From positions 19,028,261-19,092,260 of the forward strand of contig OX155963.1 in NCBI GenBank assembly GCA_944548615.1: 64,000 bases of DNA. Direction: 5' to 3'. Of the stretch, positions 19,796 through 33,600 are shown piece by piece. Each line of letters opens with the position of its first letter. The stretch's first letter is position 1. The notes beneath the pieces are model-generated. The model was not told where the DNA came from, searched no databases, and saw only the letters and a list, made by a program, of their open reading frames with translations. Origin of the DNA: Micropterix aruncella (taxonomy: Eukaryota; Arthropoda; Insecta; Lepidoptera; Micropterigidae). Position numbers and translations under genes: made by a program.

Positions 19796-20513
19796 GTTAA
19801 AGTTTGGTAGTTAGATTTTACTAGGGGTTTATTTTCCTTTTTGAAATTATGGTTAGCTAAATTAAGAGTAAGAGAAAAAAAAACCTGGAACTATTTTTAA
19901 GAAAATTTGTGAATAGATTATCTTTATTACTAATAAAAAGCTATTACTGGTTGTCTCAGGTTTTTCCAATATATGTAATTATACATATACAATGCCCGCT
20001 GTATACTTTGGCCACTGCCTACGTCTCTCTTGCTCTTTCCCATACATTTTTCACACGAGACGAGTGGTTCCGACTCGCATCCAGCGTGTAGGGGAGCATG
20101 GCACCATTTTGACAAAAAAACTATTCCTATTTTATTTTAAAGTTTACCACCATCAAAAAAATATTCCTGTTTTATTTTCAAATTTCGGATACATCATCAC
20201 ATCATCCATCATCCGATATATCACAAGTTTATTCGATTCGCCATAGGAATATAAATTGTATAGGTACCTACCTATCTATTTTTCTAAAAGGCACCGAATA
20301 TACAAAATAAGTATTGTTTATGACATTACTTTTGCAAATACAAACATTGGACATAGTTTACAGCAACTTTATTTAATTTAAGAAAATATCTAGGTATCTA
20401 ATGCACTCTACGATTTTTCCGCTAACATAAATATGTACGATAAATTTAAACCCTAATACGATTACCAACCATTTACGATAGTTACATGCTTATTACTGTC
20501 ATGCGAACGCCAT
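19796..20513. other. Intergenic region between the two divergent genes, unassigned part
   Basis: AT-rich, no conserved ORF. A possible hairpin lies in the ATATGTAATTATACATAT word near 19970. Confidence 0.5.
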
Positions 20514-21461
20514 AGCGGCCGCCACACGTAAAGTTCGAACCGCGGGAAACACCACGCGCCGTTCCATCCCTCGTTCCGATACGCACGTGTAGACGCATTT
20601 GACACTCGGCTGTTGGCAGTTTGATCTGGCATGTCGACGCGTACGCATATCGTCACAGTTTTGCGCGCGCATCACGTGTAAACGTCAATATGCGTCAAAA
20701 CGTTTGATCTGCGTCAAAAACAAAACATGTCTGTTTGGAGTACGGAAACTATTACGTAATTTATTCGTTTATTCCGTGAACATCCATGCCGGTGGAAGAT
20801 AAAAAGTAAAGACTACAGTAATATCAATATGCAAAACGTCGCTTATGACGAACTTGTAGATTTTTGTAAGAAAATAGGATTTGCATAAGCATAGCGCGAG
20901 TTTGTTACAAAAAAATACAAAATTTAAGAGGAGCATTCTGCAAAATTTAAGAGGAGCATTCTCATTACTGTATCTTGCTTTGTGATTTTGTGGCGTACCA
21001 TTCCCAATAAACAATCAAAATCATTACTATCCATTCTTAGGCAATTTTTAAAATCTTCTGGATAACTTTCTCTCACTTAACATAGGTAAATGTCCATATC
21101 TTCGTCTATATTGTTTTACCCACATTCGCCGTTTTTTTCGGTTGTTGAAGCTAACTACAAATCCAGCTAATGCGATGATCAAGCGAGTGTCCTTTTCTTA
21201 CTGCTGCTAAAAACTGTTAAAATTTATAACGTTCCACGCGCCAGTCTAAACTGCAGTCTAAACTCTCAAAAAATGTTTACACGTACAGTTCGGACTGCAG
21301 TTAGCGTGGAATCTTAGATCAGACCGCGATCCAAACTGTGGTCACCTTTTACTCAAAATTTAACATGACAGTTTGATCCGCAGTCAAAACCGTGCGGATC
21401 TATCCACAGTTCGGAACGCAGTCCTAGATGCGCAGTCCGAACTCTACGTGTGGCGGCCGCT
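20514..21461. mobile_element. Inverted-repeat element with GCGGCCGC ends, next to the POLR1B start
   Basis: AGCGGCCGCCACACGTA at the left end (20514) and its reverse complement TACGTGTGGCGGCCGCT ending at 21461. The interior carries many related GTTCG(G/A)AC and GCAGTCCGAACT words in both directions, especially at 21230-21440. No transposase frame. It ends 86 bases upstream of the POLR1B ATG, so the promoter must be inside or immediately beside it. No target duplication is visible. Confidence 0.75.
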
Positions 21462-21547
21462 CAGAACCACGCGCCGTTTCATAAAAGAGGTTATAATTCG
21501 ACGATTATAAAAATAAAGTTTAGTGCAGATGTAATTTAAGATTAAAA

Positions 21548-21634
21548 ATGGCTTCGAAATCGAAGATGCAAATGCCGTCATTGACGTATACACACAGTAA
21601 GGATTATGGAAAAGCCGCTAAGGACCAGAATCAG
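21548..21634 (+). CDS. POLR1B: POLR1B exon 1 (residues 1-29)
   Basis: ATG in AAAAATGG context; donor GTATAT after 21634, phase 0. It encodes [20 protein letters not shown] and the following nine residues. PSL..L is where human RPA2 has PSLKHL. It is short and poorly conserved, so slightly less certain than later exons. Confidence 0.85.
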
Positions 21635-24600
21635 GTATATTTTTGTTTGTTTTGCCCTCATGGGTACGTATGAACCCGCCGGCGCTTCACTACCACTTTG
21701 TTGAGGCCGCCAAGAGTACACCCATACAAGTCGCACTCTGCTGATCATGTATCTCCCGAATTCTTATCCTGTCAACCTAAACTAATCTAACCTAATCTTG
21801 GTGTTTGTTTGTTTCTACTCTTTATTGTGAAATTTCAAAATGGCTGGTTTAATATCATACGACATTCTCTTACAACCCGCCCTACTAAATAGTTTTTTTT
21901 ATTTTATGTTTGTGTGCGTGTAATATGTGTGCCGAATTGAAACTGAATTGAAATGCAATTACATTAATTTTATCCTAAAGGAAAATGGTAACCCAACCGG
22001 ATATCGAATCCGGAACCTTACAATGTGAGTTCAGGCGACCTAACCACTTTGCCACCGGTGTTGTGCTCGGATGGATTCCACCAAGTGCATACATGTATTG
22101 GAAGCTGCTCTACAAACATAATTTTGTAAAATTTTTGAATACACCTATATAGAAGATGCAAAAATGCAAAATAAAAAAAAAACAATAAAAAAGAGTGGCA
22201 CGGAGTTCTTGCGAAAACTCTCCGGAGAGTTGTCCGCAGCTGGGAGTTAACTCAACAATTTCCAACGATCACGACCGATCTCGGGGCCCAAACACTACTA
22301 AAACTTCTTTTTTTTTGTTATTAATAGATGCTGCAATGCCTGGGCGCGCCGCACGTCGACTCGTTCAACTTTATGTTGGAGCAAGGCCTCAAATTGGCCA
22401 TAAATGACTTGATGCCCGTAGAGTTCCAACTGCCGCAAGGCAAGCGAATAAAGTTGGTCATAAAAGAGCATTTATTCAACACGCCCAAAGTACCGGCGAC
22501 CGCAATCGGCGTGCGATCACAAAAAGTTTACCCCACGGAATGCAGGCAACGGGGGGAAACTTACAAGGCGGAACTAATGGTCACGCTCGCTGTTTACATC
22601 AACGATAACCTATTTACTACTGTCAATCGGTCCATGGGCGAGATACCCGTCATGATAATGGTGAGTATATATTTATCTTAAGACAAAATTCATGTTACTA
22701 AGGAAGAAATCGATTGAAACTTTGTTGGGACTAAACCACAAGGGTTTAACAGGTCGCTGCAACGCCAATGCTTAAACTTTCCGAATCCAAAAATGGTGCT
22801 ACACCTTTTTTGGTAATTTTTGTGTATAAATACTAACAATATCTTTTTTTTTAATTAACCCGTTGAGTATGAGTCAACCAAATCTGGTTGCGAAACAATT
22901 ATCCGTTGAGTACGAGTCGACCAAATCTGGTCGCGCGTTTTTTTCACTTCTTTGACGTTCTCATATTTATTCATAATTATCTAAAATACAAAATGATATT
23001 TCAATATTCTATATTCGAAATTTCAATGCAATCATTGTGCAGTTGTTCTTTTTATGATTGGTGTAGTAGTTTCGTAGTTATAGTACTTTAAGTCGATGTC
23101 GCCGAAAATCCTGCAAAAGAGACAGATGCATCCATGAAAATACCCATTTACTCCAAGGGTTAATACTCTCTTGTTACTTAATAATTGATCTTGTTAGTCA
23201 TGTATATAATATATTCATAGTAGAGAGTCGATTATCCGAACTAATTGGGGGACAAGGGTGTTCGGAAAACCGATTTATTCGGATAATCGAACTGTATAAA
23301 AAACTGTATTAATAAAACCATATATGGACATAATAATATGTATTATCTATGTAATCTGTTTTAACTTTTTTTATTTATTACAATAGTGAGTAGTAATCCC
23401 GTGAACAAAATAGATATGTGTGTATGTAATACATACGTACATGAAGAAGAACTAATTAACGCTTAAAAAAGTCCTTAATTTTGGTCTGTCGAAGCAAGCC
23501 TACCCGCTTATGAGCAACTAATTCCCGCACTTTTTTCAGTACAGATATCTGATACTGGTCGCTTTCATTTTGAGCTTCAAACCATCGCAAGACAGTAGCT
23601 AGACATGTAAATGCTTCAGAAGGTGTAGATATATTCTCATCTTCATTTTCTGATTCACTAGTCGATGAGGTGCTGGCGGCGTCAGCATTATCAGTCCCGG
23701 GGTCTACAATATCACTGTCCTGCATGATTTGGTACCCTGGATCTGCATCATCAACCCTCATCCATTCTTGAACGTCTTTTCATCACATTCATGGCAATCG
23801 AGTTCTGTTTTTAAGCAAGAGTCTGCGGCCGCAGCAGTTCGGTTAAGCGGTCGTTCGGTTGACCGACGTTCGGATAATCGACGCTCTACTGTAATATATA
23901 TGGAGGCCAACCGAAATGGCTACAAGCAGATCAGTCAACCACCTCAAAAGGCCGATCTGCCTTTTTGGCATCCCATTGGTTAATTACAGAAAGTGTTTTT
24001 TTTTTAATGATTGTGTTTTCTAGTGTTTGTGGGCGTTCTGTATTAAAGTAAAAGATATTGAACATGTCACCTTTTGGCAGCGTGAGCATTGACATTGTCA
24101 TCGTCATTGTCAATGACTGCTGAGAGTGATGCTGCGAGAATTGACTGCCTCAAACTTACTCCCGTCGAAAAGCAAACTTATCCGCTAATCAGCATCACTT
24201 CCCTTGCAATAGGTCATGATATCTTGGCTGATTCTAAATGCCTAAAAGTGATAAATGACCTAAGACACCCACTGCACGGGCAAGAACCTTACCACAATCG
24301 CCTCAAATCGCAAAAGTCATTCTTGAGTCGCACACAACCACTCCAAGGCAGTGAATCTTCAAACCGCATCACTCAATGGAGGCTTCACTTAGCGAGGATG
24401 TAAAGGAAGGGATAGCACTGGGGTCCCATCTCCCCTATTCCGCCTGGCGTAGTCTCAACAGACTGAGGGTGGGTGTGACAATATGCCGAGCCGATTTCGT
24501 CGGACACAGAGAATCCACGTCCTACCCTGACCGCAGTTGTCAATTCCTATCACACCATGACCTACAAGCATCGATATATGATCCCCTAGATGGGCCTTTC

Positions 24601-27600
24601 TCGCTCCAAAATGTTCATTTAAAAACCACTACTGAAAGCCGGCCAGTAGTAAATTGTTTGCAGTCCGCTGGCAGACAGCCGACCGTTTCCGGTGTGAGAG
24701 CTGCTGCGAAGAATATTTGTGTGCTATTCTCTCCCATACTGTTCAATTTATTGCTCTCTCTTTTACGAGCAAAGGGTATGGAGCTAACTTATTTGTATCT
24801 GAGGGCATATCTAGCTAATATATCGATGCCTACAAGGGGCAAAGGACAAGGCCATCCAGGTCGCATACAGGCCCATCCAGGAGCATTTTCATTTAAAAAA
24901 GTATTGAATTATACTAAATACTTTGTTAGTAATTCTGAACATGCAGCCATTCCCTAATGCATACCACCATCTGATACATAAGCAGATTGAGAGGGTCAAG
25001 CAACTGGTCAACGTATTGAGTGAGAACTTTGAAGAGTTATTGAAAAGATATTACATATCCCAATAATTACACTTTCTTTGCTTTTGTTCAAGTTCAACAC
25101 TTTCAAGTTTTGATATGATATTATCTTCTGAAAATTAAGTAATTAAATGAATTTATATTTTTAAAATTTTTGTTTAATTTAATGGTTCTGTGTCATAAAA
25201 CGGTTAAGTCATACTATAAATTGTGGTATGACATTGAGCAACCTAATCTAAGCAAGCAATCTAAAAGAGGGTAGTTTTTATGACACAGGATCTTCATAAG
25301 TCTGGTACTCTATAGCACTCGGTACAACGTACAGCTTAATTATGTGTTCATATAATTCCCCTCTAACCCCTTGAGCGGCAAACGGGACAATTGTCCCACA
25401 ATTGAAATTACCGTAGAGCGGCAAAGGGGACATCTGTCCCAGCCGAGATCGGCGCTGATGTTTTCCAATTATTTACCCTTGATACCTCACATAAATCATA
25501 CGGCCTGTGATATGTGCGAAAAGAGGAGAAGATTCTCTGTTGTTAACCAGTTGGTTTATTATTTTTCATACAGTCGTCATTTTTTAGTCTATGATTGAAC
25601 CAAACCAAACCAAAAGCTTCAATATTCATGTTGATTTTCAACACCGAATATTTTTTTATTTTTGTATGGGTATAAGTAAAACGAAGTCATAGGTTGAATG
25701 AAGCATATTATAATTATTATAAAAGTATTCACAATTTCTTGTATAGGGTGATTTATTTCCAGAAAAAACATAGAAATGTTGGACAAGGTAGTTTTTTTCT
25801 GTACCACAACTTTGACAGATAATTCTGAATAATGCTTATTGCTTTACAAAACGACGTTACACGTATCTAATAGCAAATTTCGACAGGAATATAAAACAGG
25901 TCTTCTTTATACGATCCGTATAGTAGTTTCGGAGTAATCGTCGTTTTCCTGAAACGCTATATTTTTGTTGTGATGTAATCTTCTTCTTCTTCGCGTTCTC
26001 TAAGAGAAACTACAATTCATCGAGGGGTTAACCAACCTTTGGGTTATTATTCAAAAAGTAGGTAAAAAGTCATTGGGGTTTTTTCATTAGATTTCCTAAT
26101 AACAATACTTGTTTACAATATACCAGACATTTTTTCTTTACACAAGAGACCTATTTATTACCCTTTTTTTGTATTTAGAATCGTAGAAACAACTTGACGT
26201 ATCACTTACGCTTTGTAGGTTTTGTTTTTTTTTTTTGTTTTTGTACTCGAACATATGTGAAACGGGTTGTTGCTTTCGGGCAATAATGTAGCAGCCGTAT
26301 CACGTACGTTCGTATAGGTAGGGTGGTTAATATTCTTTATTTTTATAGATCATTTAAGTTTCCAGCTGTTCTGAAATGTGTAGATACCCTGGATCAAAAA
26401 AAAAAAAGAAAAAAACAAGCTAACTTCAGAGTTAAGAATATAATATGAGTAATTTCTAATTTCAGTCCGATGCTTGTCATTTGTCCAAAATGTCTCCTGC
26501 GGAGCTCATCAAAGCTAAAGAGCATGCGGACGAATGGGGCGGCTACTTTATTGTAAAAGGTCATGAGAGGCTCGTCAGAATGCTTCTAATCTTAAGGAAG
26601 AATTACCCAGTGGCTATTAAGAGATCGACCTGGAAATCGAGAGGAAGTTTCTTCTCTGAATACGGAATTCAAGTCAGATGCGTGACGGAAGATCACACTG
26701 CGGTGGTATGTATGCTTTTGTAGCATTTATTTTATTTTATTTATTACGAAAAACAAGATTACTGCAGAAGGGCTGTGTGATATTCGGTATACATTGTTAC
26801 AAATCGTGCAGGAAAAACTAATTAAAGCCATAGCCACTGACTCATCGCATACCTAACTGAGTGTAAAACGCCCATATCTAGGGATGCTGATGCTGAGTAT
26901 GTATGGTAAGTATTCTTTTGCATCATGGTATGCATGCTTTTGTAGTACATATGTTTGTATGTATACATTTTTAGTATGTATGTATGTATACTTTTGTAGT
27001 ATGTATGTATGTATAGTATGTATTTTTTTGCATACATGGTATGTGTGCTTTTATAGTATATATGTATGATGCTTTATAGTATATATGTATAAAAATTCCT
27101 TTGGTATTATATTATTATTTTATACCGTATATATATTATTATTTTATACCGCTTAGAGCACCATCTACACTGCGCTACTATACTGTTATATCAATAAAGT
27201 TGCTATAATTAATATAATATTAGTAGATTAATTAAATTTTTAACTGTTTGCCTTCTACACATTGTGTTTTGTAGTAGTGATGGGTGTGATCACGAATAGC
27301 AATAACAATAACATGTGATATTTGCAATCACGAAGAACGCGTTACGAGAATTTGAAAGAACATGCTATTTGAATCACGGCTACGAACAGCACCGCGTTGC
27401 CATCACTCGGCGGCGCTACGACACGACCGATCACTGATCAGTGATTATATGATCAGTGATTGGCCGTTCTCACTGATCGCCGTCGAACGACCGCACGGCG
27501 CGCCACTGAACGATGATCGGTGAGCGCCTAATTGAACCGTTCACTTGGTTTCGTTCATTCTTAGATCACTAGTGATCGGCGATCAGTGGGATCAGTGATA

Positions 27601-30600
27601 TGATCAGTGGATCAGTGATCCGCCGTTCGTTCTGGCGAACGCCCGCGCCGGCTGGACGATGACTGATGAGTGGGCGTTCATTTTGTACGTTACGTGAATT
27701 TGGACACTGTTATCGTATGAATTTGGACACTTATCGCTCGTGTTGTAATCGTCCGTGTAAATGAGTTTGCTAATGATTTGTTAAAGCAATAAAATAACTT
27801 TTGGGGACAAGTGGCTTACATTATTTCAGAAAGACGAACTCGGCTTAGCACCAAAAGAGCGAGAGAGTTAATCTTTCTGAACGCTAATTCTTCTAATTAC
27901 TAATAAATACTAAGCAAATATAATGCGCGTTTCTGTTATTAGTTATCACATTGACGAAACTTTGTTACTTAACGTTTCACAGTACATTTCAGTACAATCA
28001 CGAAAATCACGAGTACCAGTTATTATCACGCGTGATAAAATACCAGTAACGTGATTGTCGCGTGATTTAAAATTGAGAATCACGCCCATCACTATTTTGT
28101 AGTAAGATTCTGGTTGCCAAATTGTAGTATGCCATTGATCAATCTAATTGGCTATATAATCAATGCCTCTAGGAAGTAAGCTACAATGGTCCTTTAAGGG
28201 GGGGGGAAGGAGTCTGGTTTAGACGGCAAAAAAACCATGTTTTTCGTGTTTTTTTTTTAGTTTTAAGTTGAAATCGATTCACGAATTCACTTCTGGAATT
28301 GTTAAAAGTTGCAGATTGTTAAAAAGGTAAAAAACTTACTAATTTTCTTTTTATGTTTTGCACCAGTGATAAAAAAACTACTTAACAGATCGAGTTGTTC
28401 CAAAAAAAATTTAAAGATCATTAAATTCTTCTCTATATAGACTAAAAAAATCAGAAAAAACTGTTTTTTAATATTTTTAAACACAAAAGTTTGGGTCAAA
28501 AATCGATTATATTTCTTTAAATCCTTGAAAAATTATAACGTTTAGTTTATTTTTTTAGTTCATCTAGAAAATACACATGTAAACATTAATATCTTACTTT
28601 ACTTTTTTTGTTTTTTTTTTGTTTCAGGTCATTTCTGCGGCGGTAGAAATATTTGCAATTCAATATCTCAAAAATAGCTTTTTTTTAGTATTGCAAAAAA
28701 TATGTTTATTTTTCAAATGTTAATCAAACTGATATAAAAGATTCATGATCAGATTTAAACTTTAAGTTCAAGAAAATAATTATGAAAAACATGTTTTTTT
28801 TTGGCTTTCTAAACCAGACTCCCCCCTTAACGAAGGACCAAGCGCAGGCTATCAGACAACTGGTCACTTTTCCGCTCATCATTGTCAGTGTTTACACATT
28901 AATATCTCATGTTTCTTTTCCAGAACAATGTACTCCATTATCTTACAAACGGCACAGCAAAACTCATGTTCTCTAATAAGAAACTTCTTTACTACGCACC
29001 ACTGATTCTTGTGATGAAGTGCTTAGTTGATATATCCGATTACCATATATACGAATTACTAACTCAATCGAAAAAGGATGACTCTTACTACACAGGGTAT
29101 GTATGTATGTATAATATGGTTGATTATCATAAATTAATCCATTTAAAATTTACTTATATATTAGGTGTATAAACAAGTTTGTGCGTTTTTTTCTCTCGAA
29201 AATTGAAGCATTATTGTGAACAATTGGTTATACATTCAATTTTCAAAGTATTGTCCGTCGCTAGCCACTACTTTTTCTCATCTTTCTAGCAATTGATGGA
29301 TCCCATCGTGAAAAAAGGCCGGCTCTTTGACCATGCATCAATCCATTTTTTGACTTCATCGTAATTGGAGAAGTGCTGGTCAGTCAGGCCATGTTGCATC
29401 GATCGAAAGAAATGGTAATCGGAAGGAGCAATGTCTGGGCTATACGGCGCATGGGGTAGGATGTCCCATTTGAGCGTTTCTAAGTACGTTTTAACGGGCG
29501 TCGCAACATGTGGCCGAGCATTATCATATTGCTAAATAACTTTTCCGTATCTCTCGGCGTATTCCGGCCGTTTTTCTCGCAATGCTCGGCTCAAATGCAT
29601 CAATTGTCTTCGGTAGACCTCCCCTGTGATCCTATCGTTCGATTGTAGTAGCTCATAATATACCACACCCAGCTGATCCCACCAAATACATAGCATGATC
29701 TTCTCGCCATGAATATTCGGCTTGGCAGTTGATGATGAGGCATGGCCGGGGGGGTATCCATATGTTGCCCGACGTTTTGGGTTATCGTAATGGACCCACT
29801 CTTCATCGACAGTCACAATTCGATGCAAAAACCCTCGTCCCATGTCTCTTGGCTTCAGTTCATACGGCACCCAATTTCCTACCTTTCGGATCATTCCCAT
29901 TGCTTTTAAACGATGGCAAAGTGTTTTTGCAAGTTGCTCTTGCATTTCTGATGGATTTTCATCGAGCCTTGCCTCTAATTCTTCATCCTCAAACTTTGGT
30001 GGCGCTACCCGGGTCGTTCTTCATCTTCCAAATCAAAATTGCCAATTTTAAACCGTGCAAACCACTTCTGACACTAGACCATGTTCAGCTAGACCATGGT
30101 CACCGTAAACTTCCACTAAAATATGATGACTGTCGGCAGCCTTTTTCTTCATATTGAAGTACTGAAATAAAACTCCCCGCAAAAACACATTATTCAGTAC
30201 AAAAGTTAACATTTTCGGAGCACACAGAAACTACGTTGTTTACACTTCAGCGAAATGACAGATACTAAAAAAGAAAGCCTAATGATGACACTTCAAAATG
30301 ACGGTGTTGCCAGACAACACAATGGAATAATAAACTAGTAGTGACATCTGTTATCAAAACAGCACGAACTTATAAATACTCCTAATACTATATTGGCTGA
30401 GCAAAATGAAGTTTAGCCTATAACTTTTTTTTATTTTTTTTATTTAGGTAAAAAACAGTCATAAACAAATGTTTTTACAAATACACTTAACCCGTTGAGT
30501 ATGATACGACCAAATCTGGTTCTGAAACAATTATCCGTTGAGTATGATACGACCAGATCTGGTTCCGCGTTTTTTTCACTTCTTTGACGTTCTCATATTT

Positions 30601-33600
30601 ATTCATAATTATCTAATTGTTTTACAAAATGATATTTCAATATTCTATATTCGAAATTTCAATGCAATCATTGTGCAGTTGTTCTTTTTATGATTGGTGT
30701 AGTAGTTTCGTAGTTATAGTACTTTAAGGTCGATGTCGCCGAAAATCCTGCAAAAGAGACAGATGCATCCATGAAAATACCCATTTACTCCAAGGGTTAA
30801 ACAAATAGACCTACATACATTACCATTAATTTTAACAAAACTTGTAAATGTAGCCACAACAATCTAGTCGGATCGAACTATTTTCATGTAATATGAGTAC
30901 CTAAATTATTAGCTGTAAACTAAAACTAATGCAACAACAAATCACTCAATTGTTTCCTAAAAGTAATTAATGACACTGAGAATATATCTATGTCGTTCAA
31001 ATTTCATTATAACACATGCAAGAGCGTCTGAAGAAGGTATTTTTTGCGTAGTTTGAATGAAAAGAGGGAATATAGATAGTATCTTTTGAACGTGAGGAGG
31101 AAGACCGCGGGATTTTAAAAAGATTTTTTTCCAAAAGGGGTGCAGAGTTGATGTGGTTATGAATAATTTTATATAAGAAAATGCTGTCTAAGAATTGTCG
31201 TCTTGAATACAGAAAATGCATTTTGTGTGTTGTTACTCTCTCTGCGTAGTCGGTGCAGAGGCTACCTGTCCGAAAGTCCAATGATTTTAAACATTTCTTT
31301 TGTACCCTCTCAATCCTATCTACATGAACAGCATACTGGGGACTCCAAACTACACTTCCGAATTCTAGGACACTACGAACAAATGCATTGTAGAGTATTT
31401 TAATGGTGTTGCCTCTGGTAAAAGGTTTACTTATGCGCAGAATCAGTCCGAGTTGTTTAAAAGCCTTAGCTACGATCTTATCAATGTGAAGGTTAAAGTG
31501 CAGTTTGGAATCCAGGGTAATGCCTAGATCACGAATGTTGGTAACTCGGGTTAAGTTATTACTGGATATTTTGTAATCATAAATAATTGGATGATGCTTT
31601 CGGGTGAATGTTATGACGTTACATTTATCCGTATTTAAAATTAGTTGATTATCCTTACAATAGTTCTCAAAGCCTAATAAATTCTGTTGCAAATCTTCAC
31701 AATCACCAAGACCTTTAACAATTTTGAATATTTTTGTATCATCTGCATAAAGCAAGTGATGCGACTTATTGCATATCTGTTTGTTTGTGTCCTGTTTGGT
31801 TTGTGTCTGTTTGTGTATATAAACTTATATAACTTATCTGTCTGTTTGTGGACAAAGAACCAATTTTAAATTACCTTATTAAAACCCTTTCATAATGTAA
31901 TGGTTTTTCATTAAAATTCAGCAAAATTTCAGTACTTTAATTTTTCCTTTTTCAATTTTTGTATATTTTTTTTGCTGAATTTTACTAAAAAACTAATTTA
32001 ATCTGAAGGATTTTTAACTATTAGAGGGTTCATCAACTTACTGACTTGAAAATTGACACAGCCATATTTTATATAAACAATGATAAAGCCATAGCCGCCT
32101 AACATACGTAGCTGGGCAATAGCCTCATTTATTTATTTATTTATTTAAGAATTAATTACTATAAAACATTGATTAGCTTACAAATATAACAGGAACCGAA
32201 TGGCAAAACCTTAACCTTTTGCTTATTTGTTTCTGTCACCCAACTGGGACTAGCCCGTTCTAGGGTGGACAGGACTCCAATATTACAATAATATAGTAAT
32301 AAACATTATTAGATAAAACTGTAATCACATAAAACTTTAGATATTTATATAATTATTCGTATGACATTTATAGTTGTTTCGGTCTCTAATCAGTATAAAT
32401 TCCCTGAAAGTCTCAGATGCACACCCCTGCCTCTAGATATAGCTCTTTACTCTCTATCTCGGATGATGGCCGTTATTGTAGAATTAACTGTTCCATGGGA
32501 ATCAAATATCCCAAAAGACCAGGTGTTCAAACTAAATAAATACCATGATTCATCGATCAGCGAACGGCTTCATCGATCACCTTCACGCGGTGGAAGTTAG
32601 CACTCGTGGCCTGCCAGCCAAATCTCTGTTTCTCCTCTTTAGAGATCTTGGTCTCTCCAGGAAAATAATCAACACCTTCCTAGACAAATTATCTAAAACC
32701 ACGATTTCCGCATCTCAAATTCTTTGGCTTCGAAGGGGGGAGTGAATGGGTGGTAAGGTGGAGGCTCACATGTGGTAAGACAGCTGTCCTAAACCTACCA
32801 CAGCCGGTCGTTAGTACGGAGTCCACCGCTCACCTTTAGAAGTGTAATAATAGTAATATGATGGGCCCAAAAGGTTGTTCTGATGCGCAGTCAGAATGGC
32901 TCGAAGCGTCTCACTGACAAGCGTGATATCCTATCCAGATGGAAGGAACACTTCCAGAGCATCGTCAATCCTCCAAGCTCTACCTATGACCCTACCTGTC
33001 TGAACAGCTTTCCATGTAGACCAGTTATCCACGATCTTGACGAACCTCCCAGCTTATTCGAAATGCAAAAATCCATCCAGCGCCTCCAAAATGGTAAAGC
33101 CCCAGGTTCTGACGGCCTGCCCCCAGAGGTATTTAAGTACGGCGGTCCAGCGATCCACAGCAGTTTATATCATCTCATCCTCACAATCTGGGCTCAAGAG
33201 ACTATCCCACAGGCATGGAAAGATGCTTCTATCTGCACGCTCTACAAAGGCAAGGGCGACGCTTCGGAGTGTGGATCATATCGCGGAATATCTCTCCTCG
33301 CAGTTGCTGGAAAAATCCTCGCACATATCATTAACTCAAGGCTAAGTGCACTCGCAGAAGAGATCCTACCCGAAAGCCAATGCGGTTTCCGGCCCAGCAG
33401 AGGAACCATCGACGCAATATTCGTCTTGAAGCAGATGCAGGAGAAAAGCCTCGAGCAGCACCGTCCACTTTACCTCTGCTTCATTGATCTTGAGAAGGCT
33501 TTCGACCGCGTTCCGCAGGAGGCTCTCTGGGAAGTTCTAAAGCGATCTGGCTGCCCCGCAAAATTTGTGAACATCATTCGCAATTTTCACGACTCCATGT

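Noticed and set aside
22195..22407. Separate small gene at the start of POLR1B exon 2
   Set aside because: A different frame over intron sequence and the exon. The RPA2 frame with good splice sites explains the region.
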